64,000 nucleotides of DNA from Candidatus Phytoplasma mali (GTDB taxonomy: Bacteria; Bacillota_I; Bacilli_A; Acholeplasmatales; Acholeplasmataceae). The translations under genes and the position numbers were made by a program. Under the pieces are notes generated by a model, which saw only the letters and a program-made list of their open reading frames with translations, was not told where the DNA came from and searched no databases. Positions 34,812 to 45,358 of this stretch are shown in pieces (position 1 is the first letter of the stretch; every line of letters starts with the position of its first letter). The stretch is from the NCBI RefSeq assembly GCF_000026205.1, contig NC_011047.1:310001-374000 (forward strand), read 5' to 3'.

Positions 34812-36532
34812 ATATTAAATATACTCATAATAATAATGATTTAAATTTACAACATATAGGAGAACAAGTTTATTTAAAAGGTTGGATATCAAATAAAAGA
34901 AATTTAGGCAAAATGATTTTTTTAGATTTAAGAGATTTTACAGGTAATGTTCAATTAATTGTTAAATCTGATCATTTGCAGTATCAACAAATTTTATGTT
35001 TAAAAATAGAAACTGTTGTTGAAGTAAAAGGTTTAGTAATAGAACGTATTAATAAAAATAAAAAATCAATTACAAACGATATTGAGGTTTTAATATCTGA
35101 ATTATTTATATTATCTCCGGCCAAAACTTTACCTTTTAGTATTAATTCAACTTCTATTGAATCTTTAGAAGAAATAAGATTAAAATATCGTTATTTAGAT
35201 TTAAGAAGAAATGAAATGAAATTATTTTTAATAACTAGACATAATATTACTCAAATTATTCGTCAAAATCTTTTAGTTAATGATTTTTTAGAACTAGAAA
35301 CTCCTTTATTATCAAAATCAACTCCAGAAGGTGCGCGAGATTATTTAGTGCCATCTAGACTTTATGCTGGTAAATTTTATGCTTTACCTCAATCTCCTCA
35401 AATTTTTAAACAATTATATATGATATCCGGTTTTGAAAGATATTTTCAAATAGCACGTTGTTTTCGTGATGAAGATTTAAGATCTGACAGGCAACCTGAA
35501 TTTACACAAATAGATATTGAAACATCTTTTTTAACCAAAAAAAATATTATGCATTTGATTGAAAATATAATGATTGATTTGTTTCAAAAAATTTGGTATA
35601 AAAATTTATCTTCACCTTTTTTAACATTAACTTATGAAAAAGCTATAAATACTTATGGTACCGATAAACCAGATTTACGATTTGAACTTCCTATTGAAAA
35701 TATTACTCATTATTTAAAACAAGAATTTATACAAAAAAATATTTTTAATTCAGAAATTAGAGGCATTAAAGTTAAAAAAAATTTTTCAAAAATAAATTTA
35801 ACAAATAAAATAATAAATAAATATAAATCATTGTTAAAAGAAAAATATAATTTAAATTTAGTTACATTAAAAAAAGAAAATCAGGTTATTAAAGGTTTTT
35901 TAAGTCAACATATCAATGATAATAGTTTTTTGAAGGAAGATGAAATTTTTTTTTCTTTTAATGATTATTCACAAGATCAATTATATATTAATAAAGCTTT
36001 AGGTTTTGTTAGAAATCAATTGGCTCAAGATTTAAATTTAATTGATTATAATAGAGAATCACTATTATGGATTACAGATTTTCCATTATTTGAGTTTGAT
36101 GTTAAAACTAATAGATATTACAGTACTCATCATCCCTTTACTGCTCCTAAAGATATATCAATTTTCAAAAAAAACCCGATTAAATCTTTTGCACAATCTT
36201 ATGATTTAGTATGGAATGGTTATGAAATTGGTGGCGGATCTTTAAGAATTAATGATTATAGTATTCAACAATTAATGTTTAAAACTTTAGGTTTTACCGA
36301 AGTAGAAATTGAAAAAAAATTTGGTTTTTTTATAGAGTCTTTAAAATATGGAACTCCACCTCATGGTGGTATTGCTTTAGGATTAGATCGTTTATCTATG
36401 TTATTTAATAAAACTAATAATATTAGAAATGTTATTGGTTTTCCTAAGACTCAAAGTGCTAAAGATTTAATGTTAGAAACTCCTGATTCTGTAGAACAAG
36501 AACAATTAAAAATTTTAAATTTAAATTATTAA
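34808..36532 (+). CDS. aspS: aspartyl-tRNA synthetase
   Basis: 574 aa bacterial-type AspRS. N-terminal OB anticodon domain (GWISNKRNLGKMIFLDLRDF), catalytic motif 2 FRDEDLRSDRQPEFTQIDIE, a GAD insert domain (about 300-415), and motif 3 PPHGGIALGLDRLSML. Overlaps hisS (ATGA), so the pair is translated together as in many Firmicutes. Confidence 0.96.
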   Translation: MNIKYTHNNNDLNLQHIGEQVYLKGWISNKRNLGKMIFLDLRDFTGNVQLIVKSDHLQYQQILCLKIETVVEVKGLVIERINKNKKSITNDIEVLISELFILSPAKTLPFSINSTSIESLEEIRLKYRYLDLRRNEMKLFLITRHNITQIIRQNLLVNDFLELETPLLSKSTPEGARDYLVPSRLYAGKFYALPQSPQIFKQLYMISGFERYFQIARCFRDEDLRSDRQPEFTQIDIETSFLTKKNIMHLIENIMIDLFQKIWYKNLSSPFLTLTYEKAINTYGTDKPDLRFELPIENITHYLKQEFIQKNIFNSEIRGIKVKKNFSKINLTNKIINKYKSLLKEKYNLNLVTLKKENQVIKGFLSQHINDNSFLKEDEIFFSFNDYSQDQLYINKALGFVRNQLAQDLNLIDYNRESLLWITDFPLFEFDVKTNRYYSTHHPFTAPKDISIFKKNPIKSFAQSYDLVWNGYEIGGGSLRINDYSIQQLMFKTLGFTEVEIEKKFGFFIESLKYGTPPHGGIALGLDRLSMLFNKTNNIRNVIGFPKTQSAKDLMLETPDSVEQEQLKILNLNY

Positions 36533-36566
36533 TTTTTTTAATTACTTTTATTAAAAGGAATTTAAT

Positions 36567-37814
36567 ATGTGTATTAGTTTATCCATTAATTTAAATAAAA
36601 AATTATTTTATATTATTTCAGTTAGTGGTGGAGTAGACTCAATGGTTTTATTAAATGTTTTATTTCATAAAAATATTCGTTTAGCTGTAGTTCATTTTAA
36701 TCATTTAAAAAGAAAAGAATCATTTAAAGATAAAATATTAGTAGAAAATTATTGTTTAAAAAATAACATCCCTTTTTTTTATTTTGAAATTAAACCACTA
36801 TCAAATAATTTTCAAAATGAATCTAGGCTTTTAAGACAAAAAAATTTACAATCGGTTGCTTTGCTTTATCGTACTTATTATATTATAACAGCTCATCATT
36901 TAGATGATTTGGCAGAAAATATTTTTATGAAAATTTCTCGAGGGAGTTCTTTGTTAGGATATAGCGGTGGTATGCAAGTTAAACAAAAAATTTCTGATTT
37001 TTATTTTTTAAAACCTTTTTTATATGTAAACAAAAAAGAAATTTTAAACTATGCAAAAAAAAATAATATTCATTATTTAGATGATATTACTAATACTTTA
37101 GATATTTATAAACGTAATGAAATTCGTAATCAAATTATTCCTTGGTTCAAAAAAGATATTAATTTTTTAAAACATATTAAAATTTATCATTTTCAACTCT
37201 TGGGTGCTCATAAATTTATTAGAAATGAAACAAAAAATTTTTTTAAATTACAAAATTCTAATCTTTTTTGTTTAAAAATTTTTTTAGATTTACATTCAAC
37301 AGTACAAAAAGATATTATTTTGTTTTTGTTCGAAAATAAAAATATTTTTAAAAATTTTAATTTATTGCAAGATATTATCAAGGGTTTAAAAGAAAAACTT
37401 AAACCTAATTTATGTTGGGATATTTCTAAAAATTTTCAATTTGTTAAAAGTTATGATCATTTTTTTTTGTTAGATAAAACAAAAAAATCTTTAAAACAAT
37501 TTAAAAAACCTATTTTATGTATGGTTTTATTTTTAGAATTAATAAATTTTATTTTTAATCACATGTGTCAAATTTATTATGATAATTTATTATTGCCTTT
37601 AAAATTAAGACATCGTAAACAAGGCGACATTATAAAATTTTTATATGGTACAAAAAAATTAAAAAGTTTTTTAATTGAAAAAAAAATACCTTTATACAAA
37701 AGAGAAGAATTATGGTTAATAGTTGATGATCAAGATCAAATTTTATGGATACCACAAATATATATTAATAAAACTTTAGGTAAAAAAAATAATTGCTATT
37801 TAATTTTAAAATAA
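36567..37814 (+). CDS. tilS: tRNA(Ile)-lysidine synthetase TilS
   Basis: 415 aa. N-type PP-loop ATPase motif ISVSGGVDSMVLLNVL, then TAHHLDDLAENIFMK, and the C-terminal TilS domain (LKLRHRKQGDIIKF). It converts the anticodon C34 of tRNA-Ile(CAU) to lysidine, an essential step for AUA decoding in an AT-rich genome. It precedes ftsH, as in many Firmicutes. Confidence 0.92.
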   Translation: MCISLSINLNKKLFYIISVSGGVDSMVLLNVLFHKNIRLAVVHFNHLKRKESFKDKILVENYCLKNNIPFFYFEIKPLSNNFQNESRLLRQKNLQSVALLYRTYYIITAHHLDDLAENIFMKISRGSSLLGYSGGMQVKQKISDFYFLKPFLYVNKKEILNYAKKNNIHYLDDITNTLDIYKRNEIRNQIIPWFKKDINFLKHIKIYHFQLLGAHKFIRNETKNFFKLQNSNLFCLKIFLDLHSTVQKDIILFLFENKNIFKNFNLLQDIIKGLKEKLKPNLCWDISKNFQFVKSYDHFFLLDKTKKSLKQFKKPILCMVLFLELINFIFNHMCQIYYDNLLLPLKLRHRKQGDIIKFLYGTKKLKSFLIEKKIPLYKREELWLIVDDQDQILWIPQIYINKTLGKKNNCYLILK

Positions 37815-37996
37815 TCATTTTAATATAGTTTTTTTTTTATGATAAAATAAATTATAATAATTATCAATTTTTATATTTTATTTTAATTAAAATAAAAATA
37901 AATTATAAAGCAATTAAATTATATAAATAGAATTTTAAATTAAAAAATTTATAATTTTATTTTTTTGACTATTACATAATAAGGAATATTAAGTTA

Positions 37997-40057
37997 ATGA
38001 AAAAAAATATAAAAGACATTTTTAAAAATTTTAATATTTTTTGGTTTTGTTTTATTTTCTTACTTTTAAGTTTATTGTATTGTTTAATTATGATGGAAAT
38101 TAGTCATCAACATGACAATAATAAACCTTCAGAAATTATTGCTGTATTAAAAGAAATTAAAGAATTACAAACAAAATCAACAGAAGAATCAAAAAAAGAA
38201 TCAAAAGAATCAAAAGAATCAAAAGAAGACAAGACTAAAATTATAAAAATAAAAAAATTTGACATTCACGAAACTTCAAATTATGGTTCTTATTTAATTG
38301 TTTTCCAATGGGGAACGGGAAATAAAGATTCTTTTGAATGGGAGAAAGAACTGAAATTTCCTAATGTTGATCAAGAAACTTATAAAGAAATAATGAAAAT
38401 TTGTTTTGAAATTATAGGAACACCTATAGATAAAAAAGATAATATTACAAATTTATCACAAATGATTACTAAAATTAAGGAAAAAACTAATTTGATTCCA
38501 TTACAAAGAATACCGTATCAGCCTTATTTTGGATTTGCTCCTTTTATTTCCGCTGTTAATATTTGTATTTTAATTATTATATTTTATTTTATATACAACA
38601 GTATTGAAAAAACTAGCGCCCAAATTTCTGGAAAAAATTTAAATATATCAAGACAAAAAGTTTTAGTTAATCAACAAGAATTTACTTTTAAAGATATTGC
38701 TGGAGCTGATGAAGAAAAAGAAGAAATGTCAGAATTGATTAATTTTTTAAAAAACCCTTTTAAATATGAAGCTATGGGTGCTAGAATCCCTAAAGGTGTT
38801 TTATTATATGGACCTCCTGGGGTTGGAAAAACTTTGTTAGCAAAGGCTGTTGCTGGTGAAGCTAAAGTACCTTTTTTTGCTGTTTCTGGTTCTGATTTTA
38901 TAGAAGTATATGTAGGATTAGGTGCTTCTAGAATTAGAAAGTTATTTAATGAAGCTAAACAAAATGCTCCTTGTATAATTTTTATTGATGAAATAGAAAC
39001 TATATCACATCAAAGAGGGAGTGTAAATTATAGTAATAGTGAACATGATCAAACTTTAAATCAGTTATTGGTTGAAATGGATGGATTTACTAAAAATATT
39101 GGTGTTATTGTAATGGCAGCAACAAATCAACCAGAATCTTTAGACCTTGCTGTTACTAGACCAGGTCGTTTTGATCGTCATTTTCATATTACTTTACCAA
39201 GTGTTAAAGATCGAGAAGCTATTTTGAAACTACACGCTAGAAATAAAAAATTTAATGATGATGTAGATTTTGAATCTTTAGCTAAACAAACTCCAGGATT
39301 TAACGGAGCTCAATTAGAAGCAATTTTAAATGAATCTGCATTATTAGCCACCAGAAGAAACGTTTTAGTGATTTGTAACGAAGATATTAGCGAAGCCCTA
39401 GATCGTGTTTTAATGGGGCCTTCTAAAAAAAGTAAAAAATATAACGATAAAGAAAAAAGAATGGTGGCATATCACGAATCAGGCCATGCTGTTATTGGTT
39501 TGAAATTACCAGAAGCTGACCAGATTCAAAAAGTAACAATTATTCCTAGAGGTAATGCGGGTGGATATAATTTAACTTTACCTCAAGAAGAAACTTTTTT
39601 TTCTTCTAAAAAAAGACTTTTAGCTCAGATAACTTCTTTTTTAGGCGGCCGTGCTGCTGAAGAAGTAGTATTTCAAGATGTTTCGAATGGTGCATATAGT
39701 GATTTTAAATATGCTACAGAAATTGCTAAAAAAATGGTAACTCAATATGGTATGAGTGATTTAGGTCCTATTCAGTACATGGAAAATAATTTTTATAAAA
39801 ATTTTTCAGATTCTAAAGCTGTGGAAATTGATAAAGAAATTCAAAAAATAATTGATTATTGTTATCAAAATGCTAAGAAAATTATTACTGAAAACAGAGA
39901 TCTTTTAGATTTAATTTCTAAATATTTATTAGAAATAGAAACTATTACTCAAAAAGATTTAGAAGAAATTTTAAACACTGGTATTATTGAATGGTGGGAA
40001 AAAGATAAATTAAAAAAAAATCTTCAAAAATCAGAAAAAGAAGACTGTAATAAATAA
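37997..40057 (+). CDS. ftsH: ATP-dependent zinc metalloprotease FtsH
   Basis: 686 aa. Helices at ~14-31 and ~180-200 flank an extracytoplasmic domain of ~145 residues. The AAA domain has Walker A GPPGVGKT and Walker B IIFIDEIE. The protease site is HESGH (in MVAYHESGHAVIG). The external domain carries a Lys/Glu/Ser tract built from 9-base tandem units encoding S-K-E, which may vary in length. FtsH degrades misfolded membrane proteins; phytoplasmas often have several copies. This one is in the conserved tilS-ftsH position, so it is probably the housekeeping copy. Confidence 0.94.
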   Translation: MKKNIKDIFKNFNIFWFCFIFLLLSLLYCLIMMEISHQHDNNKPSEIIAVLKEIKELQTKSTEESKKESKESKESKEDKTKIIKIKKFDIHETSNYGSYLIVFQWGTGNKDSFEWEKELKFPNVDQETYKEIMKICFEIIGTPIDKKDNITNLSQMITKIKEKTNLIPLQRIPYQPYFGFAPFISAVNICILIIIFYFIYNSIEKTSAQISGKNLNISRQKVLVNQQEFTFKDIAGADEEKEEMSELINFLKNPFKYEAMGARIPKGVLLYGPPGVGKTLLAKAVAGEAKVPFFAVSGSDFIEVYVGLGASRIRKLFNEAKQNAPCIIFIDEIETISHQRGSVNYSNSEHDQTLNQLLVEMDGFTKNIGVIVMAATNQPESLDLAVTRPGRFDRHFHITLPSVKDREAILKLHARNKKFNDDVDFESLAKQTPGFNGAQLEAILNESALLATRRNVLVICNEDISEALDRVLMGPSKKSKKYNDKEKRMVAYHESGHAVIGLKLPEADQIQKVTIIPRGNAGGYNLTLPQEETFFSSKKRLLAQITSFLGGRAAEEVVFQDVSNGAYSDFKYATEIAKKMVTQYGMSDLGPIQYMENNFYKNFSDSKAVEIDKEIQKIIDYCYQNAKKIITENRDLLDLISKYLLEIETITQKDLEEILNTGIIEWWEKDKLKKNLQKSEKEDCNK

Positions 40058-40093
40058 AAATAAATATAATTTTATATTTATATTAATGTTTTA

Positions 40094-40122
40094 TAAAATC
40101 TCTTTTTTAAGAGATTTTTTAT
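40094..40122 (+). terminator. terminator after ftsH
   Basis: AAATCTCTT / AAGAGATTT stem with a T-rich loop and T-run tail. Confidence 0.75.
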
Positions 40123-40164
40123 TTTTTAATTATAATATTTTTTACTAGAAAGGAAAAAATAAAT

Positions 40165-41064
40165 TTGGGGGAAGAATTTTTTATTATTGATGTAGAAAAA
40201 GGTATGCGTTTAGATCATTTTTTAAATAAAAAAATTAATTTTAGTAAAAACAGATGTCAAAAATTAATAATTTTGGGAAAAATTTTAGTTAATAATAAAC
40301 CATCTAAAAAAAGTTATATTTTAAAAGAAAATGATCATATAAAAGTATTTATTCCTTCAACACCTCTTAATGTTTTACAACCTATTGATTTAAATTTAGA
40401 AATTATTTATGAAGATGAATTTTTAGCTGTTATAGATAAACCGAAAAATTTAGTTATTCATCCTTCTATAACTTTTTCTGGAGTTACTTTGATCAATGGT
40501 TTATTATTTCAAATTAAAAATTTTAGAAAAATGGATGGTTTAAGACCTGGAATAGTTCATCGTTTAGATAAAGACACAACTGGTTTGATTTTGGTAGCTA
40601 AAAGTGAAGAAATTAGACAACAATTACAATTGTCTATTCAAAAAAGAGAAATAAAAAGGTATTATTGGGCTTTAATTCATGGGCACTTGGAAAAACAAGG
40701 TAAAATTATTTTGCCTATTGGCAGACATCCTCATAATCGTATAAAGATGGCGGTTGTAAAAAACGGCAAACCATCTATTACTTATTTTAAAGTTTTAAAA
40801 TATTTTAATAATTTTTCTTTAATAGAATGCCAATTAGAAACAGGTAGAACACATCAAATTCGAGTTCATTTATCTTATTTAAAACATCATATATTAGGTG
40901 ATAAATTATATGGTTTAAAAGAGAATTGTTACTCTAATGAGAGTCAATTTTTACATTCTAAAAAAATAGAGTTTATTCATCCTATAACTAAAAAAAATAT
41001 TTTTTTAGAAAGTATTTTACCTATTGGATTTCAAAATGTTGTTAAAAAATTATCTATAAAATAA
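40165..41064 (+). CDS. RluD-like 23S rRNA pseudouridine synthase
   Basis: 299 aa. The N-terminal S4 domain (GMRLDHFLNKKINFSKNRCQ) is followed by the RluA/RluD catalytic motif GIVHRLDKDTTGLILVAKS, where the Asp is the nucleophile, and LETGRTHQIRVHLSYL. The usual family form is R-L-D-x-x-T-S-G; here Ser is Thr. The TTG start at 40165 is supported by AGAAAGGA upstream; no ATG is nearby before the S4 domain. Target position within 23S rRNA cannot be told. Confidence 0.9.
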   Translation: MGEEFFIIDVEKGMRLDHFLNKKINFSKNRCQKLIILGKILVNNKPSKKSYILKENDHIKVFIPSTPLNVLQPIDLNLEIIYEDEFLAVIDKPKNLVIHPSITFSGVTLINGLLFQIKNFRKMDGLRPGIVHRLDKDTTGLILVAKSEEIRQQLQLSIQKREIKRYYWALIHGHLEKQGKIILPIGRHPHNRIKMAVVKNGKPSITYFKVLKYFNNFSLIECQLETGRTHQIRVHLSYLKHHILGDKLYGLKENCYSNESQFLHSKKIEFIHPITKKNIFLESILPIGFQNVVKKLSIK

Positions 41065-41115
41065 TTATTTATTATATGTTCTTTAATTTTATTATATATA
41101 AGGGTAGTGAGGTTA

Positions 41116-43095
41116 ATGGAAGAAATAAAAAAAAGAATTATATTTTTGATTGACAAAATTAATAAAACAAATTATGAGTATTATACTTTGAATGAATCTA
41201 GTTTAAACGATCAACAATATGATGCTTTATTTCGAGAATTACTATATTTAGAATCTAAATATCCAGAATATAATTATAAATTTAGCCCAACAACTAAAAT
41301 TGGTGGTCCTATTTCATCAAAATTTCATAAATTTTTACATGAAAAATCAATGTTATCATTAAACAATGTTTTTAATATTAAAGAATTAAAATTGTTTTAT
41401 GATAGAATTTCTAAAAAAATTTCTAATTTTACTTTATTAACTGAATTAAAAATAGATGGATTAGCTGTTAGTTTAAAATATAAAAAAGGAATTTTAGACA
41501 AAGCTATTACTAGAGGTGATGGTTATCAAGGAGAATTAATTACTGATAATGTTAAAACTATTAAAGAATTACCTTTAAAACTAAAAGAACCTTTAGATTT
41601 AGAAGTCCGCGGTGAAGTTTATATGTCTTATGAATCATTTAATTATTTGAATCAAATTAGAAAAAAGGAAAATAAAAGTTTATTTGCCAATCCAAGAAAT
41701 GCAGCTTCCGGAACATTAAGACAATTAGATTCTAAAGTGGCTGCTGAAAGAAATTTATCTATTTTTCTCTATACTATTGTAAATCCTCCAAAATTTATTA
41801 TTACTCAAAAATCAATTTTAGAATTTTTAACTTATTTGCAATTTCCTGTTAATAATTATTACGAATATGTTTTGAATTGGGATCAATTAATTAAAAAAAT
41901 TAGTTATTATGAAGAAATTAAAAATCATTTAGGTTATAATACTGATGGCATTGTTATTAAAATTAATGAATTATCATTTCATTCTATAATTGGTTATACT
42001 TCTAAAGCTCCTAAATGGGCTATTGCTTATAAATTTAAAGTTTTTAAAACTGAAACTTTAATTAATAATATTTTATTTCAGATTGGAAGAACAGGCATTG
42101 TTACTCCAATCGCAGAGCTTTTACCAACTATAGTTGATGGTAGCGTAATTTCCAAAGTTAATTTACACAATTTTGATTATATTAAACAAAAAGATATTAG
42201 AGTTAATGATTTTGTTTTGGTTCATAAATCTGGTAGTATTATTCCAGAAATTATAGAAGTTATTAAAACTAAAAGAAAAAATCAAATTCCTTTTGAAATG
42301 ATTACACATTGTTATTCTTGTAATACTAAATTAATTAAAAAAGACTCTAATCATTTTTGTTTCAATTTAGATTGTGAAGAAAAAAAAATACAAGAATTAT
42401 TTTATTTTGTTTCTAAATCAGCTATGGATATTAATGTTTTAGGATTACAAACTTTAAAGATATTATTTTATAAAGGTTTTATAAATAATATTTCAGATCT
42501 TTATTCTTTAAATCAATATAAAAAAGAAGTTGAAGAATTACATGGTTTTGGTAAAAAAAAATTTAATAATATTATTATTTCTTTAGAAAAAAGTAAAAAT
42601 AAATGTTTATCTAATTTTTTAATAGGTTTAGGAATTAAGAATGTTGGTATTCATTTAGCTAAAATTTTAGCTCAAAAATTCGAAAATATTGATAATTTAC
42701 AAAAAGCTTCCATAGAAAGTTTATTAAAAATTGATGAAATAGGAATAAAAAGTGCTCAAAATATTAAAAATTTTTTTTTAAATTCAAAAAATTTAAAATT
42801 AATAGAAAAATTTAAAAATTTAGGGCTTAATTTATTTTATTTTAAAAGTAAAAATAATATTAAAAATAATATTTTTAAAAATAAAAAAGTTATTTTTACA
42901 GGTATTTTAGAAAAATATTCTAGAAATCAAGCACAAAATATTGTTATTGAGTTAGGAGGTGTTATTATTAATAGTATTACTAATAAAACAAATTATTTAA
43001 TCTTAGGTAAAAATCCTGGTTCTAAATTATTAAAAGCTAAAAAATTTAATATTAAAGTTTTGCAAGAACATGAATTTGAAGAATTAATTAAATAA
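41116..43095 (+). CDS. ligA: NAD-dependent DNA ligase LigA
   Basis: 659 aa. The adenylation lysine is in LLTELKIDGLAVSLKY. The domain order is complete: Ia, adenylation, OB, zinc finger (CYSCNTKL...CFNLDC), helix-hairpin-helix (GLGIKNVGIHLAKIL, IDEIGIKSAQNI) and a C-terminal BRCT domain (KKVIFTGILEKYSR). I chose ATG 41116 because GTGAGG precedes it; the GTG at 41107 lies inside that ribosome-binding region. Confidence 0.95.
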   Translation: MEEIKKRIIFLIDKINKTNYEYYTLNESSLNDQQYDALFRELLYLESKYPEYNYKFSPTTKIGGPISSKFHKFLHEKSMLSLNNVFNIKELKLFYDRISKKISNFTLLTELKIDGLAVSLKYKKGILDKAITRGDGYQGELITDNVKTIKELPLKLKEPLDLEVRGEVYMSYESFNYLNQIRKKENKSLFANPRNAASGTLRQLDSKVAAERNLSIFLYTIVNPPKFIITQKSILEFLTYLQFPVNNYYEYVLNWDQLIKKISYYEEIKNHLGYNTDGIVIKINELSFHSIIGYTSKAPKWAIAYKFKVFKTETLINNILFQIGRTGIVTPIAELLPTIVDGSVISKVNLHNFDYIKQKDIRVNDFVLVHKSGSIIPEIIEVIKTKRKNQIPFEMITHCYSCNTKLIKKDSNHFCFNLDCEEKKIQELFYFVSKSAMDINVLGLQTLKILFYKGFINNISDLYSLNQYKKEVEELHGFGKKKFNNIIISLEKSKNKCLSNFLIGLGIKNVGIHLAKILAQKFENIDNLQKASIESLLKIDEIGIKSAQNIKNFFLNSKNLKLIEKFKNLGLNLFYFKSKNNIKNNIFKNKKVIFTGILEKYSRNQAQNIVIELGGVIINSITNKTNYLILGKNPGSKLLKAKKFNIKVLQEHEFEELIK

Positions 43096-43415
43096 TTTTT
43101 AAATTTTTAAGTTTATATTATATTTTTTAATATTCATTATTTTAAAATTTTAATAAATAAATGTTAAAATTTATATGTATTTTAAATTTATATATTTTTA
43201 CAAAGATTTTAAAAATTATATTTCATTCTAATTGTTTCAATTATTTATATATTAAAAATAGTTTATTTTATGAATTTATAGATTTAATTAATTTTATGAT
43301 ATATTATATAATTTATATAGAATAAATAACATTATTTAAATAATAATATAAAATATAATGAAACAACTTATTTTTTAAAAATTTTTTTAAATAGAAAAAG
43401 AGGTTTATATTATAA
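43096..43415. other. non-coding gap between ligA and the CNNM/CBS gene
   Basis: 320 bases of A/T-rich sequence. A possible -10 (TATAAT near 43305-43311) and an AGAGGT about ten bases before the GTG start are all I can point to. Confidence 0.4.
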
Positions 43416-44756
43416 GTGCAGTCGTTGTCGTCGTTATTAGGAGATTTAACATATCCTATAATTATATTAATGATTTTAATAATATTTAATGCTATTTTTG
43501 CTGCTAGTGAAATAGCTTTAGTTTCTTCAAGTGAGAATGCAATTGATTTAGATATAAAAAAAGGTTTTAAAAAAGCTATTAAAGTTAAAAAAAATAAAGA
43601 AAAACCAACGAATTTTTTATCAATGATTCAAATAATGATTCATATCTTAACTTTTTTACAAGGTAATGTTGTGATGAAATATTTTAGTGATTTTAAAGGT
43701 TTTCAATTATATATTATTGAAATAATTATTATTTTTGTTTCTATTATTTTTGGTGAGTTAATTCCTAAAAGATTAGCTATGAATTCTCCCTTAAAAACTA
43801 CTTATATTTTTGTAAATTTAATGAATTTTATTTCTTTTCTTTTTACACCTTTAGTTTGGTTATTAACTAAAATTAATAATTTTATTTTAATTATTTTAGG
43901 ATTTGATCCAAATAAAATTGTTAATTCTTTTTCTGAAGATGAAATTCGTTTATTATTATCTTCAAGTTACCGAAAAGGAATTATTGATCGAAATGAAAAT
44001 GAAATTATTCAAAATGTTTTCGAATTTGATAATACTTCCGTTTCTGAAGTAATGCATCATAGAAAAGAAATAGCTGCGGTGGAGATTAAATGCACCAAAA
44101 AAGAATTAATTCAATTTATCGAAACTCAAAAATATACTAGATTTCCGGTATATGATGAAAGTATAGATAATATTATTGGTATAATTCATATTAAAGATTT
44201 TTTTAAATATTTAATAGATAATGACGAAATAGATATTAATGAAAGTAAAAAATTTTCAATTAATAATTTTATGAGAGAAGCGCATTATGTTTTAGAATTT
44301 AAAAAAATTAGCGAATTGTTTAGAGAAATGAAATTGAAACAAAATCATATGTCTATTGTTATTGATGAATATGGTGGAACTGCTGGTATTGTTACTATTG
44401 AAGATTTGATTGAAGAAATTTTAGGTGAAATTTCAGATGAATATGATAATAAAAGTGTTGATATTGAAAAAATTTCTGATAATGAATATATAATTAAAGG
44501 TTTTACTAGTTTATATGAAGTTGAAAATATTATTCAAGCCGGATTACCGGTTGATGATTATGACACAATTAGTGGTTTTATGATTAGTCAATTAAAAAGA
44601 TGGCCGAAAAAAAACGAAAACGTAACAATTATTTTTCAAGGTTATCAATTTCAGAGTTTAAAATATGTTAATAGAGTAATTACTAAAGTTAAAGTGATTA
44701 AGATTTCATCTATTGATGAAAAAGATAGTGTTGTATCTATTAGTGATAAAAATTAA
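43416..44756 (+). CDS. CNNM/CBS membrane protein (hemolysin C / CorC family)
   Basis: 446 aa. The N-terminal CNNM domain (about 10-190) has four hydrophobic segments and ASEIALVSSSE. A paired CBS domain follows (VMHHRKEIAAVEI, TRFPVYDES, IIGIIHIKDFFKYL, and MSIVIDEYGGTAGIVTIEDL), then the CorC_HlyC domain (DNEYIIKGFTSLYEV...). Members are linked to Mg/Co efflux or tolerance; 'hemolysin' is historical. GTG start with AGAGGT upstream. A monocistronic unit ahead of the tRNA cluster. Confidence 0.9.
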   Translation: MQSLSSLLGDLTYPIIILMILIIFNAIFAASEIALVSSSENAIDLDIKKGFKKAIKVKKNKEKPTNFLSMIQIMIHILTFLQGNVVMKYFSDFKGFQLYIIEIIIIFVSIIFGELIPKRLAMNSPLKTTYIFVNLMNFISFLFTPLVWLLTKINNFILIILGFDPNKIVNSFSEDEIRLLLSSSYRKGIIDRNENEIIQNVFEFDNTSVSEVMHHRKEIAAVEIKCTKKELIQFIETQKYTRFPVYDESIDNIIGIIHIKDFFKYLIDNDEIDINESKKFSINNFMREAHYVLEFKKISELFREMKLKQNHMSIVIDEYGGTAGIVTIEDLIEEILGEISDEYDNKSVDIEKISDNEYIIKGFTSLYEVENIIQAGLPVDDYDTISGFMISQLKRWPKKNENVTIIFQGYQFQSLKYVNRVITKVKVIKISSIDEKDSVVSISDKN

Positions 44757-44877
44757 TTTTTATTTTTATTAAAATAATTTTATTATATTTATTATTTTTT
44801 AATTTAAGTGTATAATATTTTTGATTATTATTTTTATAAAATTTAATTTTCCAAAAAATTAATTTATTATTTGGTTA

Positions 44878-44952
44878 GTCCTTATAGTTTTAATGGTAAA
44901 ACGTAGCAATGGTAATGCTAAAATACAAGTTCGATTCTTGTTAAGGGCACCA
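44878..44952 (+). tRNA. tRNA-Thr(GGT)
   Basis: Acceptor GTCCTTA pairs with TAAGGGC (one G-U), anticodon stem TAGCA/TGCTA with loop ATGGTAA gives GGT (Thr), T-loop TTCGATT, discriminator A and an encoded CCA (44950-44952). Confidence 0.92.
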
Positions 44953-45008
44953 AAATTAATTATGTATATAAATAAATTATTTCATATTTTTTAATTTTTT
45001 GGTTAATC

Positions 45009-45083
45009 GCGGACGTCGTATAGTGGTTATTATACGTGCTTGCCAAGCACGAAATGGGGGTTCGATTCCCCTCGTCCGCTCCA
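45009..45083 (+). tRNA. tRNA-Gly(GCC)
   Basis: Acceptor GCGGACG/CGTCCGC, anticodon stem GTGCT/AGCAC with loop TGCCA-type giving GCC (Gly), T-loop TTCGATT, discriminator T, CCA encoded at 45081-45083. Confidence 0.94.
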
Positions 45084-45143
45084 TGATTAATTTGAAGTTA
45101 TTATTTAGAAAATATTTATTATTAATAATAAAAAGTTTTAATA

Positions 45144-45181
45144 TAAAAAAAGCTAGATTAAATTATATCTAGCTTTTTTTA
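45144..45181. terminator. bidirectional terminator between tRNA-Gly and tRNA-Leu
   Basis: AGCTAGAT (45151-45158) pairs with ATCTAGCT (45167-45174), extended by flanking A- and T-runs. Confidence 0.8.
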
Positions 45182-45228
45182 TATTTATATATTTTATTAT
45201 ATGAATTTTAACAATGATTACTTAATTT

Positions 45229-45318
45229 TGGTGCGGATAATGAGATTTGAACTCATATAAGAAATAATTCTTACATACCCCTCAAGCATGCGCGTCTTCC
45301 AATTTTCGCCATATCCGC
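45229..45318 (-). tRNA. tRNA-Leu(GAG)
   Basis: On the minus strand: acceptor GCGGATA/TATCCGC, anticodon stem CATGC/GTATG with loop TTGAGGG giving GAG (Leu), a long variable arm as in class II tRNAs, T-loop TTCAAAT, discriminator A and encoded CCA. It lies 41 bases downstream of fakA exon 2, same strand. Confidence 0.92.
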
Positions 45319-45358
45319 AAATGATAAATTAATATCATTATTATATTTTTTAATTTTT

